Assembly (NCBI GenBank): GCA_018398805.1
Contig: JAGFBZ010001158.1
Coordinates: forward strand, 543,001 to 607,000
DNA from: Hirundichthys speculiger
Lineage: Eukaryota > Chordata > Actinopteri > Beloniformes > Exocoetidae
DNA: 64,000 nt
Direction of reading: 5' to 3'
A model generated the notes under the pieces. The model was not told where the DNA came from, did not search any database, and worked only from the letters and a program-made list of their open reading frames with translations. Each line of letters opens with the position of its first letter. Position 1 is the stretch's first letter. A program made the position numbers and the translations under genes. Shown in pieces: positions 1-10,656 of the stretch.

Positions 1-535
1 AATGGCTTTCCTTCTTTATCAGTTCCACCGGCTTCACTCTTTTTGTCATAAGGGGCTTCATTTGAGCCCTACAGATCGCGTCCTGTGCATCAGGCTCAAT
101 TTGTGACTTTTTTTTTAAATTCCAGACTCTGCTGGATGACACCTGAACTGCAGCAACTGTAACTAAAAAACAAACCCACAATTCCTCAGTGGTGCTGGTG
201 AGTTGCCAGCCGTAGATTTATTGTGGAGTAGAATTAGAGTTTGTTTTCCAATGTTCAATCAATGTTTAGTAAAATGTTTATGCTGTCGCTTAACCCTGCT
301 AACCTGCTTAATAAATATACAAGTGTACAGATTTGGGTGTGCCTGGTTCTGATAGGTTACTCTTGCCCAACATTGTTACAGACCCTTGGGGCTTATTGTC
401 CAAGCCACTAAACTTGTCAGTAACAAGAGCCCAGATCATGAGGGGAGAGCTGCAGTTAACAAATGTGACTGATGACGGTACATAAAGCCAGGCTGTTCCT
501 TTTAGGCCAGTTATCAGAGTAGGCAGGGTAGACAT

Positions 536-928
536 TAGACCTGAGCGATTTAACCGATTCTGCGATATATATCGATATTTATCGAGTATCGATTTTTCAG
601 CTATCGATATTCTAAGCTTCTTTCAAAACCCCCGTGTTTAAATAAATGAAACTATTTTTCTCAACAAATCTTTTATTCATTTTGTCCAGAATTTGCAAGC
701 TGCCTGTCAGCCATATAATGTGTAATTGATGCTTTCAGTTCAATTAATTCAAACAAAGTCATTGGAACACTCACAAGATGTCACCAAAATCACTTTGTCC
801 CTTTAAAATCTTTCAGAAAATGATGTAAATGTATTGTAAAATGAATATCAATATATACCGTATCGTGAGCCGAATATAGTGTATCTTATCGTATCGTATC
901 GCGGGATTAGTGTATCACTACAGCCCTA
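536..928. mobile_element. hAT-like non-autonomous element, family A, copy 1
   Basis: The 393-bp element is bounded by TAGACCTGAGCGAT on the left and ATC-ACTACAGCCCTA on the right, which form imperfect terminal inverted repeats. It is flanked by an 8-bp target duplication with one mismatch: gtagacat (528-535) and gtagactt (929-936). An 8-bp duplication and TAGGGCTG-type termini are typical of hAT transposons. The interior repeats 'tatcgat' motifs near both ends. There is no coding capacity. Confidence 0.85.
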
Positions 929-1120
929 GTAGACTTTTGGACGGAAGTATGCAGTGAGAGCTTGGCGAGTCTCCCCGCCACCAGTTTAAACAAAGTTGAG
1001 GAAATCTGGTGAGGTAAATCCTTCTAGACTGCATCTTCGGAGCCTTTAAAATGGAGAGCTGGTCCCGGTGAGAGATTCTGCTGGTCAGAGGCTGAACCAA
1101 ACCTGGGGATCTAACACAAT

Positions 1121-1793
1121 CAGTGCGTTTACATGGGAAGTTCCTCTTTTATTCAGAATTAAAATTAAATCAGATTTAAAATGATTAAAAATTACCATGT
1201 AAACACCTAATTCCGAATGAAAATGTACATTCCGAATTAAACTTAATTCCGAAGTAAGTGGCTGCTTTATTCTGATTTTAAATCAGAATAGAATAATTTC
1301 GCGGTCATGTATACACTCATTCCGCTTCAAATTAATTCTGGTCTTTCTGTGCATGCTCGTTCTCTTGCCCGTCTGTCGCGATGACGCTTATATTCCGCGC
1401 AGGGCAAGTTTCAAGATGGCAGCACGCAGTAAACGGTGGTCAGGGCAGAGACAATTTTTTTGATAAATAGCTTGGAGGAACTGGAAATAATTAAAAGAAC
1501 AGATGGCAGGAAAGATAAAAATTGTGAGCTTTTCAAAGTTGTAGCGGTTTGCGGTTTGTTTTCTTCCGGTAGATGTAAATACGTAAAGACGGCAGCCCCC
1601 CCATCCAATCAGAACCCTCCACAACCCCCAGACCTTAAGCGGAATTGGATAAAGCCGATCATACGTGTTTTCCATGTAAACCTCAATTCAGAATTACTAT
1701 TTCCATGTAAACTCGAAGGAAAATAGTTTAATTCTGAATTATTTAATTCGGAATAATTAATTCAGAATTAAAAAACATCATGTAACCGTGGCC
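1121..1793 (+). mobile_element. Harbinger-like element, copy 1, with Myb/SANT-like remnant
   Basis: The copy starts AGTGCGTTTACATGG and ends CATGTAACCGTGGCC, sharing both ends and much of the interior with 3419-4008 (inverted) and 39165-39815. The interior is rich in aattc/gaatt motifs and has further inverted copies of GTTTACATGG. The flanking trinucleotides are aat and agt, so the 3-bp duplication is imperfect here but clean in the other two copies. A 3-bp duplication and the Myb-like remnant inside point to PIF/Harbinger; superfamily assignment is inference. Confidence 0.75.
1416..1561 (+). pseudogene. Myb/SANT-like DNA-binding protein remnant of Harbinger-like element
   Basis: An ATG at 1416 opens M-A-A-R-S-K-R-W-S, then a frameshift occurs at the run of seven T near 1455-1461. 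The neighbouring frame continues F-L-I-N-S-L-E-E-L-E-I-I-K, then T-D-G-R-K-D-K-N-C-E-L-F-K-V-V-A. The pattern (KRWS near the start, an acidic helix, D-G-x-R-x-K-N-x-x-x-F) resembles the Myb/SANT-like domain of the accessory protein that Harbinger transposons encode beside their transposase. The inverted copy at 3620-3694 reads through the T-run without a shift, supporting a once-real coding sequence. No nuclease transposase is present. The family call rests on pattern memory, not a search. Confidence 0.55.
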
Positions 1794-3418
1794 AGTTGAG
1801 AAGAAGAACGCCCTTTAAAGATGAAGAGACCCTGAGAAGAACCAGCTTCTGGGAGGTTCGGCCATCTAACTGGATCGAGTGACATCACACAGACACTCGC
1901 TGCCCCAGTGGGGCGTCTCATTAGCTCCACTACCTGCTGACTGCTGGAATATTTAAACACCCAGCGTTACTTTGCAGGGTGAGTAAACATGCCAGAAGAA
2001 GGTCTGGTTCGCCGTAGAGTTAACACGAGTGGCTGAGAGAGAGAGAGAGAGAGAGAGAGCGGGGGTGACTCGGCTCAGACTGTGGACAACCTAGTGGGGA
2101 GCAGAGTCATTTAGGCTGAGTGGATTTCCAGGAGAGGAAGCAATTCATCAAGATGTGTAGTGGGGATAAACTCTCTCTCACACACACATATATATATAAC
2201 ACAAAAACACACATAGACACCGTGTAATTTGATATCACTTTGTGGTGTAAACTTTTAATTTGAACAGCCCGGTTCCCGCACACACACATGAACACACACA
2301 CACACACACACGTATCCAATCTGCTCGAGCGACATCACTTCTGCTCCACTGCATCCCCTTTTCGAAAATGGGAATCTTTGTTGGACACAGATTTGCTCGA
2401 GGGAGGAGGTTTGCAAACCACCATGGCGTGATGCCTTCCTGCCCCAGTGCCATTTGCAATCTGTGTGGCTGCAAAGACTTTAAAGTGGGTCAGTCTGTCA
2501 CGTCGCTGCATCTGACAGCGCCGGATGAGGCGCGGCAGACTGGTAACGGCGATGCCCGGTCCTGGATGCGCTTTCCTTCAGATTCTTCTTTTTTTTTCTT
2601 GCATTCCAGTTTTATTATGCAGGTCTTTGTGCGTGGTATCTGTTTATGCTGGAAACATCTCTCTTCCTTCTCTTAGTTATCCTGTAACAGAGTCTGTTTC
2701 ACCCTGGGCCACATTAGCATTATGGTTCCCATCAAAGGGACGGCTCAACGGCTATTTAAATGAAGCTACTTTTTAAATGATATTTTTATCGTCTCACTGT
2801 TAATAACAGGGAAAGACAAAGCTGCATGCAGCCCACTAAGACATCGCTAGACGCACATCAGCGTTCACATCACCAACAGCTAATGAAAATGAAACTTCTT
2901 CAACCAGTCTGGTGTCAACCAGTGGCTCAGGTCTTTATGTAGCTTTTTGCTATAATTTTGTTAAATTCTTGGTGGGTCACGGTTGCATGTTGAAGTCCTC
3001 ATCGATGACGAAGCTCCAATGTCTCCAATGTCTCCAATGATGAGCGCTGCTCTTATCCCAGATTGGTTTGACTCCACTATGCAGTAACATGTTTTTTTTT
3101 TTTTTTTAAACTTCCCACTTCAATCTGAGGAAATTAGCTGCTCAGAAAATCACAACTCTGATCAGTGACTTGGCCTCTCAATAGAGCTGAGCAATTTTAT
3201 CGATTCTGCAATATATCTCAATATTTTATTTACCCACAGAGTATCGATTTTTCAGCCGTGGGTATCAATATTCTAAGCTTCTTTCAAAACCCCCGTGTCC
3301 CACCTTTAAAAGCTTGCAAGCAACAATTTGCACTGTTTAAATAAATGAAACTATTTTTCTCAACACATCTTTTATTCATTTTGTCCAGCATTTACAAGCT
3401 GCCTGTCAGCCATATAAT

Positions 3419-4008
3419 GGCCACGGTTACATGATGTTTTTTAATTCTGAATTATTTATTCCAAATTAAATCAGAATTACATTATTTTCCTACGAGTTTA
3501 CATGAAAATAGTAATTCGGAATTGAGGTTTACATGGAAAACACATTTTAATCGGCTTTAACCAATTTCGCTTAAATTTCGCTGGGGGGTTGGGAAGGGTT
3601 CTGATTGGACAGGGGGGCGGATTTCCAGTTCCTCCAAGCTATTTATTAAATAAATCGTCTCTGCTCTTGACCACCGTTTATTGTGTGCTGCCATTTTGAA
3701 ATTTTGTTCCGAAAACAAGTCCAGCACGGAATATAAGCGTCATTGCGACAGACGGGCAAGGGAGCGAACATGCGCAGAAAGACCGGAATTAATTTAAAGC
3801 GGAATGAGTGTATACATGACCACGGAATTATTCTATTCTGATTTAAAATCAGAATAAACCAGCCACTTACTTCTGAATTAAGTTTATTTCAGAATGGACA
3901 TTTTCATTCGGAATTAGGTGTTTACATGGTAATTTTTAATCATTTTAAATCAGATTTAATTTTAATTCTGAATTAAAGAGGAATTAAACTTCCCATGTAA
4001 ATGCACTA
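3419..4008 (-). mobile_element. Harbinger-like element, copy 2, nested in hAT-like family A
   Basis: This copy lies in inverse orientation to copies 1 and 3: it begins GGCCACGGTTACATGATG and ends CATGTAAATGCACTA. The 3-bp duplication aat flanks it (3416-3418 and 4009-4011). The empty site is seen in other family A copies as 'catataatgtgtaattg', which confirms the exact insertion point. Confidence 0.85.
3620..3694 (-). pseudogene. Myb/SANT-like remnant in Harbinger-like copy 2
   Basis: An uninterrupted 25-codon stretch starts at an ATG (3694 on the minus strand) and contains N-K-R-W-S-R-A-E-T-I-Y-L-I-N-S-L-E-E-L-E-I. It then runs into sequence that lacks the D-G-R-K-D-K-N region present in copy 1, apparently through deletion. 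W-S-x-x-E-T fits the first helix of Myb/SANT-like domains. It supplies the frame that copy 1 has lost. Confidence 0.5.
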
Positions 4009-4306
4009 AATGTGTAATTGATGCTTTCAGTTCAGTTAATTCAAACAAAGTCATTGGAACACTCACTAGATGTCACTTAAATCACTTTGTCCCTTTAAAA
4101 TCTTTCTGAAAATGATGTTACTGTATTCTGAGATGAATATCGATATATATCGTATCGCATCGTATCGCGAGATTAGTGTATCGCTACAGCCCTACCTCTC
4201 AACAAAGACCATTCCTTTACTTTCCTCATCACCATCACTTTTTCAGTATGGCGAGCCCAAGCGCCCGACCACAAGTCAGAGTTCAGCCACAGCGGACGTG
4301 CGGTAC

Positions 4307-4465
4307 CTTGGGTGGAGCGTCTGAGCCCGGGTATTCCCTCTGGTCCAGCTTATTCCAGCGCTGCATCAGCTTGATGACCATGGGGTTGCTGAAGTCGACC
4401 AGCTGGAAGCCCGTCACGTTGGCTCCACCGTGCATGAAGCGCTCCAGGTTGATGTCCTTAAAGCC
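4307..4465 (-). CDS. gria4: AMPA glutamate receptor GRIA4, exon 6 (amino-terminal domain)
   Basis: This 159-bp exon encodes 53 codons beginning [10 protein letters not shown] and ending P-G-S-D-A-P-P-K. On the minus strand the acceptor is ccctcaag before 4465 and the donor is gtaccg after 4307; both junctions are phase 0. It contains the N-linked glycosylation sequon N-V-T within [13 protein letters not shown], and the conserved stretch [10 protein letters not shown]. It belongs to the second lobe of the amino-terminal domain. The next coding exon, which should begin around Y-T-S-A-L-T-Y-D-G, is not visible in the leftmost 4.3 kb and presumably lies outside the window. The donor (gtaccg) departs from the gtragt consensus but is plausible. 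Confidence 0.94.
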
Positions 4466-6516
4466 CTTGAGGGGGCGACAAAGGAAAAGAAAGGTCATGG
4501 GTGGTCATGGATCCGTCAGCAGCAGACACAGACACGCAGGTGACGGGAGAGGACGTCCTCACGGAGACCAAGCACCGCTGTGCTGTGACACAAAATTACA
4601 TCTGAACCCCGATCAATCAGCACAAATATCAGTCCCAGAAGTGTAAATACTGCAGCGGCGGTGGGGTGCAGCGGTGAGACGGTGACAAGTCTGTTGAAGC
4701 AGAGAGCAGATGAAACACTTTATGAGACGGAACCGCACGAAAGGGAATTTCACTTCCTGATCTTGTAACCCAAGTAATTTACTGGATGATTCCCAGGGAA
4801 AGAGCCGCTGATAATTTATGAGGGAGAAGTCCGCACTCTGCCGCTTTATACTGTAGAACAGATGCAGATAAAAAGATAAATAAAAAGGCATGAAGATAAA
4901 ACATCACTGGTCCTCATTACCTAGGCTGCACTGCTGCAACAAAGCATAAAAATACGCCTCTTTCATTCTTTGACATTTCTGCTTTCGAAATTATTAAAGA
5001 ATGTTGAAAAAGAGCTAAAATATTTCCTCCTGGTAACTGCAATACAGTGAGTTCGGGAAGCACAATTAGAGCTAAAGCCGTGTATAAAAGATGAGTGCAG
5101 CTATGAAGGCAGGAGAAGCTGGTCCAGCCTCATGAAGAGCATCTAACGCTCACCTGAGAGCGCTGACGTGGGTGGTTCTGATGTTCTGGATGTTTGTCAT
5201 ACCGGTCAACACCAAATCACACGTCTTCCCACTTCCGAAAAATCTAACTTTTATATATAAAGTTAAAGTCAGAAGAGATCTGGCTCCATCTGAAGTAGAG
5301 GTCTTCGGAACAACCCGAAAAATAGAGGTTCCGACCCGAATCGGGTCTCGCATCCATTCAAAAGACGTGACTCCAGGTTCGGGTCTGAATCGGTTCAGTT
5401 AGTCTCGGGTCCAGTCGGTGCTCTCTGACAGGCTGGGTCCGCGTTTACTCGAGAGAGGTAAAGATAATCCAATAGGCTGTGAAATGTCAGGTGACAGGTC
5501 AAGCAGAAGTAAACAAACAAACAGTAATTTGGTTTAGCCAATGTCAGGACTCGGGGCAGTTGAATGATTATTAATTAACGTGGTGTGTTGTCATCATTCG
5601 TGTTGCCGTAGCGTGTTATTAGCCGTTTGCCCGGCAGCTGTAAAGCACAACGGATCGCCAACATAATAATGTTAGATGAGATAACATATTCATGACACGT
5701 CCGACCAGTGTAGGCTATTAGTGTTAGCGGTTGCTACAAATAGCATCTGTATCTACAAAGAAAATAACAACGTGGATTTATTGTTGTTTACATCACGTAG
5801 CCTATGTAGCAACTGAACCGGGTAGAAGAAGACAACTTTAGGTAAGAAAATCAAGTTTTATTCAACACTAGACAACTTTAACATGAGCAACTATGGGCTG
5901 TTCATAGTCGGAAACTAAAGACTTGGGTTGGTTCTGGGTCCAAATATTGCGGGTCCATTCGGGTTCGGAACCCGGACTTACGATAATAGCTTGAGTGGGG
6001 TCGGTTTCGGTCAATTTTCATGGGTCCAGTAGGGTTCGGGTCCATGAAAGTGGACCCGTGAAGACCTGTGATCTGAACCTGAACCCAGTTTAACCCCGTC
6101 TGTCTTGGACACAGTTTCTCCGGTACCAGATGACGGCTGCATTTAAAAGATGCTGCTTGAAATTCATGAAAAGAAAAACAAAACAAAAAACCATTTTGGA
6201 ACGATGACAACCTGCAGTGTAAAGGCAGCCTCAGAGATGGAACTTTTTTTTTTGGGGTCGTTTTCCACTGCATTTTAAAGGTGAAGCTTCTTTCACAGTT
6301 TAACAGTTAAAATTTACCAGATTAACTACAGGAACCAAGACTGGCTGTCTGCGACACAGATTTACGTTTCTGACAAACTGAATTCACACAAATCTCCAAA
6401 TAAGTGGACAAAGTTACAGGGAGGCAAAAGAGATGAGATTTTTTATTTTTTTTTTAAAAGGCAAAAGACAAAAAAAATAAAAAGATAAAATAGAAGGAAG
6501 TGTAATTTTCTCTCAC
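4466..6516 (-). other. gria4 intron 5
   Basis: The intron between exons 6 and 5 is 2,051 bp with GT and AG ends on the minus strand. It contains one complete hAT element (5296-6070). I see nothing recognisable in 4466-5287 or 6079-6516. Confidence 0.9.
5296..6070. mobile_element. hAT-like element, family B, copy 1 (775 bp)
   Basis: The ends are TAGAGGTCTTCGG and GTGAAGACCTGTG, inverted with mismatches. The flanks atctgaag (5288-5295) and atctgaac (6071-6078) are an 8-bp duplication with one mismatch. Inner arms near each end are rich in 'gggtc'/'gaccc' motifs that pair with each other, giving large hairpin potential. A second copy lies at 34831-35897. No transposase frame was found. Confidence 0.85.
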
Positions 6517-6570
6517 CAGATTGGCCATGATGTAATGGTAGCCTTTCACGTGCTTCCCAACGCTGACAAT
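6517..6570 (-). CDS. gria4: AMPA glutamate receptor GRIA4, exon 5 (54 bp)
   Basis: This 54-bp micro-exon is too short to appear as a free ORF. On the minus strand the acceptor ttctcgcag is followed by 18 codons reading I-V-S-V-G-K-H-V-K-G-Y-H-Y-I-M-A-N-L, then the donor gtgaga. The peptide joins exactly between the end of exon 4 (...L-E-Q) and the start of exon 6 (G-F-K-D...). The motif VGKHVKGYHYI is very well conserved in AMPA receptor amino-terminal domains; this copy has Met where I recall Ile in mammals (YHYIMANL against YHYIIANL). Both flanking junctions are phase 0, so skipping this exon would keep frame, but nothing in the sequence shows that it is skipped. Confidence 0.93.
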
Positions 6571-7276
6571 CTGCGAGAAGACAGAGCAGAGCCAGGATGT
6601 TAATCCGACTGGATTACAGCGTATCATGTGTTAATTACACCAAATGATGCACATGACAGGCGAGCGCACGTGCGTTGACACAGGGATTAATGTGTAGCAG
6701 ATCGAACGTCCAAACAGATGAGCAGGCCGTCACCTTCCCCAGGAAGTTAGAAACATCACGCTCTCAGAGACGTGACAGTCTCAAACAGATGACCACAGAG
6801 CCTAACTATCTCTGAAAGATGACTTCTTCTGGAAAATTCCTCTGGACATCCAGGTAATGTGTGTAAATGAAGCTTTAAACCTGAGGGAGGAAGCTTGGTT
6901 TGATCCCCATCAGCTCCAAGGCCTGAGTGTCAGTTTGGGAGGCTCTTAATCTGTAAGTCAAAGCTGCAATATTCAAGATTCAGTTTCAGTAAATCAACTC
7001 ATTCTGCGGTGAACAAATACCAGCATATTTCATTAAAACAAAAGCTTAGTTAGTCTCAACTTTAGGCACCAACCTCATTAATCTCAGCATGTAATGCTGC
7101 ACATCGTGAGATCCTCAGTGTGAATAATAGAATCAAGACTCAAAGTCAAATTTCTCCAATAGAGCAACAAATGTTAACCAAAGTGCTGAATATTTAAACC
7201 AAATTAGAATTTAAAGAGAAAATGTTTATAAAAATATAAAACACAATGAGAAAAAAAAACTCTTATCATGCATAAC

Positions 7277-7619
7277 TAGGGGTGAGTATTGGCAAGGACC
7301 TCGCAATATATGTATCGTGATACTTGGGTCACGATGCGATATCACGATATATTGCGATATTCCACTCAGTTAATAGCAAAATTTAAAGTAGAGATGAAAT
7401 AATCATGTTGCTGACACGTGCTCAGCAACATGACTAATTGAGTCAAAACTATTTGCTTCAAAAAAAAACTTTTTATTGTTTCATTATTAGTGTTTTTGCA
7501 CATTTAAGTGAATGAATGAATTTTCCTCAAAAAAATCGATAGTAGGAGCTGAAAAATCGATATATCGGCCGGCCAAATATCACGATATATCACCAAATCG
7601 ATTTTTTTTCACACCCCTA
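7277..7619. mobile_element. hAT-like element, family C, copy 1 (343 bp)
   Basis: Termini TAGGGGTG and CACCCCTA are flanked by tgcataac (7269-7276) and tacataac (7620-7627), an 8-bp duplication with one mismatch. The interior carries repeated 'atatcacgatatattgcg' type motifs. It matches 17375-17749 along its length. Confidence 0.88.
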
Positions 7620-9147
7620 TACATAACGTGAGTCAAAAGCCAGGGAAAAAAGGTGACTCCTGGTTGCCGAGCCCTGGTCTAGATGCAGCAACATCTGATG
7701 CACATGTTGGATGACTGACGATGGTGAGCCTTGTTTATGATGATGACGTATTGCCTGCTGCCTGATATAGAGTTTTAGACCTCAATGTTGCCATTCCTTT
7801 ATGGTTTTCTTCATGTTTTGTGGTATTTAAGTAAAGCTTGTGTGTGTATATTGAAACTACTGAGAAGACTTTCCCAAAGAGGACAGCATCATGAAGGATG
7901 AAACAGAATGTAGATGAAAAAAAGAAAATGCAGCTTTTAGGAGAAGAATCAGTGTCCAGGATGAGGAACTGCTATGTGAGACCAAGACAGCAGCCACTGG
8001 AGGGCATTCTTTAGAAAATTCATCTAGCAAATGAAAACATATGTTTAGAATAATAAATACTGTAACCCAGCGACCATCTGATCAGAAACAAAGTACAGCC
8101 ATGACTTTAGTGCAGAGCCACAGCTTGTAGAGAGCAGGGTCACTGCCAAGATGAAAAATAACAATCCGAGGGTGAAAATGGTCTTCTTGCTCTCTTGCAC
8201 TTCGTATCTGTCCGGTTTCTGAACGTCTCTTGCCGCTGAAGCAACATTAAGGGCCGAGACAGAGGCTGGCTCACATCTCACTGAGACTCGGACGACATTT
8301 TCTCCTCAGATTCATCATTTATCAGCCTCGGTATGCCGCTGCCTCGCAGACGGCAAACAGTGAACGATGGAGATGGGACTCCACCGTTCACCTTTGAGCA
8401 ACGGGGTCCTGGCTTCGCTGTTTCCGCATGCCTGCACAGATTGCTCAGGTGGGCATTTATAGTCCTGCCAAGACTGGTGACATGGAGGGAACGTGAGACT
8501 GGGAGTCTTGTAGAGCTGCAACAACGGCTCAACATAACAGATCACTTATGAAAACTTTTCCACCCAGAATTTTAGCATCAACCCATCATACAAAACCACA
8601 AAAAAGTGACAATCTGAGGTCTTTCTGGCTCGGCAGTAAAGGTTTATCTGGAACTAACGAGATGCCACAGGAAGTGCTGGGGGGTTGAGGTGGGGGGGAA
8701 CACACATAAGCTCAATTCCAGTCTGGGGAACTTTGTACAGAAAATAAGCCAGTGAGACAAGAGAAATGCTCAGAAAAGAGTCATTTCAAGACAAAAGCAT
8801 GATTCATCCTTCAGCATCACACTGAATGTGGTGGGTCAACGCGGACCAAAACAACGATAGATTGCTGCAATTTCAGTAAAAATGACTTTTTTCACGACAT
8901 TTATGAGCTCCCACGTAAGATATGCTTTACTCATGCTGTTGCCATGCCTGAGAAACACACGGCAAGTAGACAAAAGGAAGTTCAGCGGTGCCGGCTGCAG
9001 CGCTGCAGAAAAGAACGCTGTTAATAACACGTTAACGCAAATTCTGTTTAACGCGATGATTTTTTTTAACGTGAGATTAACGCACACGTTTCTGTAAATA
9101 TGACCCTCGGCCAATAAGTTTATTTACAGTCAACGTGTGGGACAGAC

Positions 9148-9279
9148 ATGGTGACAGAAAAGGGTCTTACGAACGGTAAGTTTAGCTTTAAGGTGCTGCC
9201 AGATGGGTCTGTTGAGAAGAAAAAGGTTATTTGTATTTATTGTCGCTGTGAATTCAGTTACCACCACAGGGCACGGTAA
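9148..9279 (+). pseudogene. hAT transposase N-terminal BED-finger remnant
   Basis: A 43-codon frame from ATG 9148 to TAA 9277-9279 contains K-V-I-C-I-Y-C-R-C-E-F-S-Y-H-H. The I-C-x-x-C spacing followed by histidines resembles the start of a BED zinc finger, the DNA-binding domain at the N-terminus of hAT transposases. The second half of the finger and the catalytic domain are missing; the frame stops directly after H-H-R-A-R. A 'cggtaacg' at the stop could be an ancient splice donor, which is inference. Confidence 0.5.
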
Positions 9280-9654
9280 CGTTAGTTTCACATTTGACAT
9301 TCCCTTGTTTTTTTTTCTCTTTAAACTTTAATAGCGTCGTAAAAACGGCACCGATTTCATCCAGGTTGGTATCATTTTGTAGATATCAGTATGCCAGACA
9401 TTTCACAAGTGTCATCAACCCTCCAAGCTCAGTGAGTGTGGCAAAACTCTCAGGAACAGCGCTGAATGTCCTTTTGAGTACCTCACTGCTGCCATGGAGT
9501 TTAGGGACCGTCAGCAAATTACTGCGGTCAAGCAGCAGCCCCGAAAAAATACACTAATTAGCTGATGAATTAAGCCTCCAAAAAGTACGGCAGCATTGAT
9601 GGACTTCTGGTTTTCAAACTAAAAGGCTTAAAAAAAAAAAAAATAGAGCAGATC

Positions 9655-9710
9655 CCTGTGACCCTGTATAGAACAAAATGGGTATAGAGGTTGGATGGAT
9701 GGATGGATAA
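9655..9710. repeat. 'accctgtatag...ggatggatgg' dispersed tail with (ATGG)n
   Basis: The phrase 'tgtgaccctgtatag.. aatgggtatag' followed by (ggat)n recurs at 26176-26232. It resembles the 3' tail of an abundant fish retroposon ending in an ATGG microsatellite; the family is not assigned. Confidence 0.5.
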
Positions 9711-10656
9711 ACAGAATGTTAAAAAAAATGTGATTAAAGTGCGATTAATCACGAGTTAACTATGAAAATCTTTCGATTTATCGCGATTAAAAAAGTTAAT
9801 CGACTGACAGCCCTAAAAGCACACAAACTACAACAGACAAAGATAAACGCCAGCAATGTTGGTACGATACACAGGCTATGTGCGTAGTTCCCGTGCAGAA
9901 CGATAAATTAGGCTCAAGGTGAATCAACTAATTGAAAATATAACGGATTAGTTGATGACACAAATAATTAACAGTCGGGTGTGTAGGATCCCTCTTCGGA
10001 CCTTTTATTCTATTAATTAAAGCCGCTTCTGCAGTTGTGAACTCTCACCTAATTTTCTTACAAACCTGGAGAAAACACCCCCCAGCAGATGAGCGTCCTA
10101 GCTTATCTGGTACCAACCGGACCCGAGCACCAAAGCTATAAAACTCAAGAATGTCCCGGTTGCCATGGTAACTCTTCCCTGAAGACCATTTTTGGGAACC
10201 CTAAAACATCTTCTCAGACAAGTTGGTATGTGGAGCGACCAACTTCTAAGAGGAGGTCTGGTATTCATCACACTTTTTTTCTCTCTGCTGGTGAGAGCAG
10301 AGCGCACCCAGGAAGTCTTGTACAACCCCCACCTCTCGTCTTCTGAACAGACGATAAAAAGTTTATATAAACAATTTTCTTACAGGACAAAACTACTATG
10401 ATTTCCGTAAAACTGTCATAACTGAGGAGAATATAACTCAAGACAATATAACATTCACGAACACCTGAAAAAAGAGAGACTGGGAAGTGGAGTGAAATGA
10501 TTTTCTGTTTCAAATTCCTGTCATTTTATAACCTGATCTTCCACAGGACAGTTTTAAATGAAAGGTTAAAAGTTATTATTCTGTGTGACATAACTGTGAT
10601 ATTTGTGTTTGTGATGTTTATCCCATCCTGATAATTAAGTTAGTAACGGCTTAAAA

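Larger units (their letters stand above)
3182..4194. mobile_element. hAT-like family A, copy 2, interrupted by Harbinger-like insertion
   Basis: Termini TAGAGCTGAGCGAT and ATCGCTACAGCCCTA are flanked by a perfect 8-bp target duplication cctctcaa (3174-3181 and 4195-4202). The copy is split at 3418/4009 by a 590-bp Harbinger-like element. Removing that insert leaves a family A copy of about 420 bp, close to the 438-bp copy at 16164-16601. Confidence 0.9.
1..4306 (-). other. gria4 intron 6 (partial), repeat-filled
   Basis: This is inferred intron downstream of exon 6. It holds two copies of a hAT-like element (536-928, 3182-4194) and two Harbinger-like copies (1121-1793, 3419-4008). Short simple repeats lie at about 2037-2060 (GA) and 2175-2315 (CA). 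I see nothing recognisable in 1-527, 937-1120, 1794-2036 or 2316-3173; short open frames there have no domain signature. Confidence 0.7.
9148..9815 (+). mobile_element. hAT-like element fragment with 'attaatcg' terminus
   Basis: The right end reads gttaatcgactgacagccct then a, a terminus of the CAGCCCTA hAT type, preceded by 'cgattaa' motifs. On the left, similar 'gttaacgc' motifs begin near 9010, but a clean left terminus and target duplication are not visible, so the true start is probably between 8990 and 9050. A BED-finger coding remnant lies inside. Confidence 0.6.

Noticed and set aside
308..535. A 75-codon minus-strand frame as the next gria4 exon
   Set aside because: It lacks the Y-T-S-A-L-T-Y-D-G type start expected after exon 6 and has no suitable splice sites.
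8278..8551. Open frames on both strands around 8300-8550 as a small gene or retrocopy
   Set aside because: No domain, no poly-A tail or target duplication, and no splice logic was seen.
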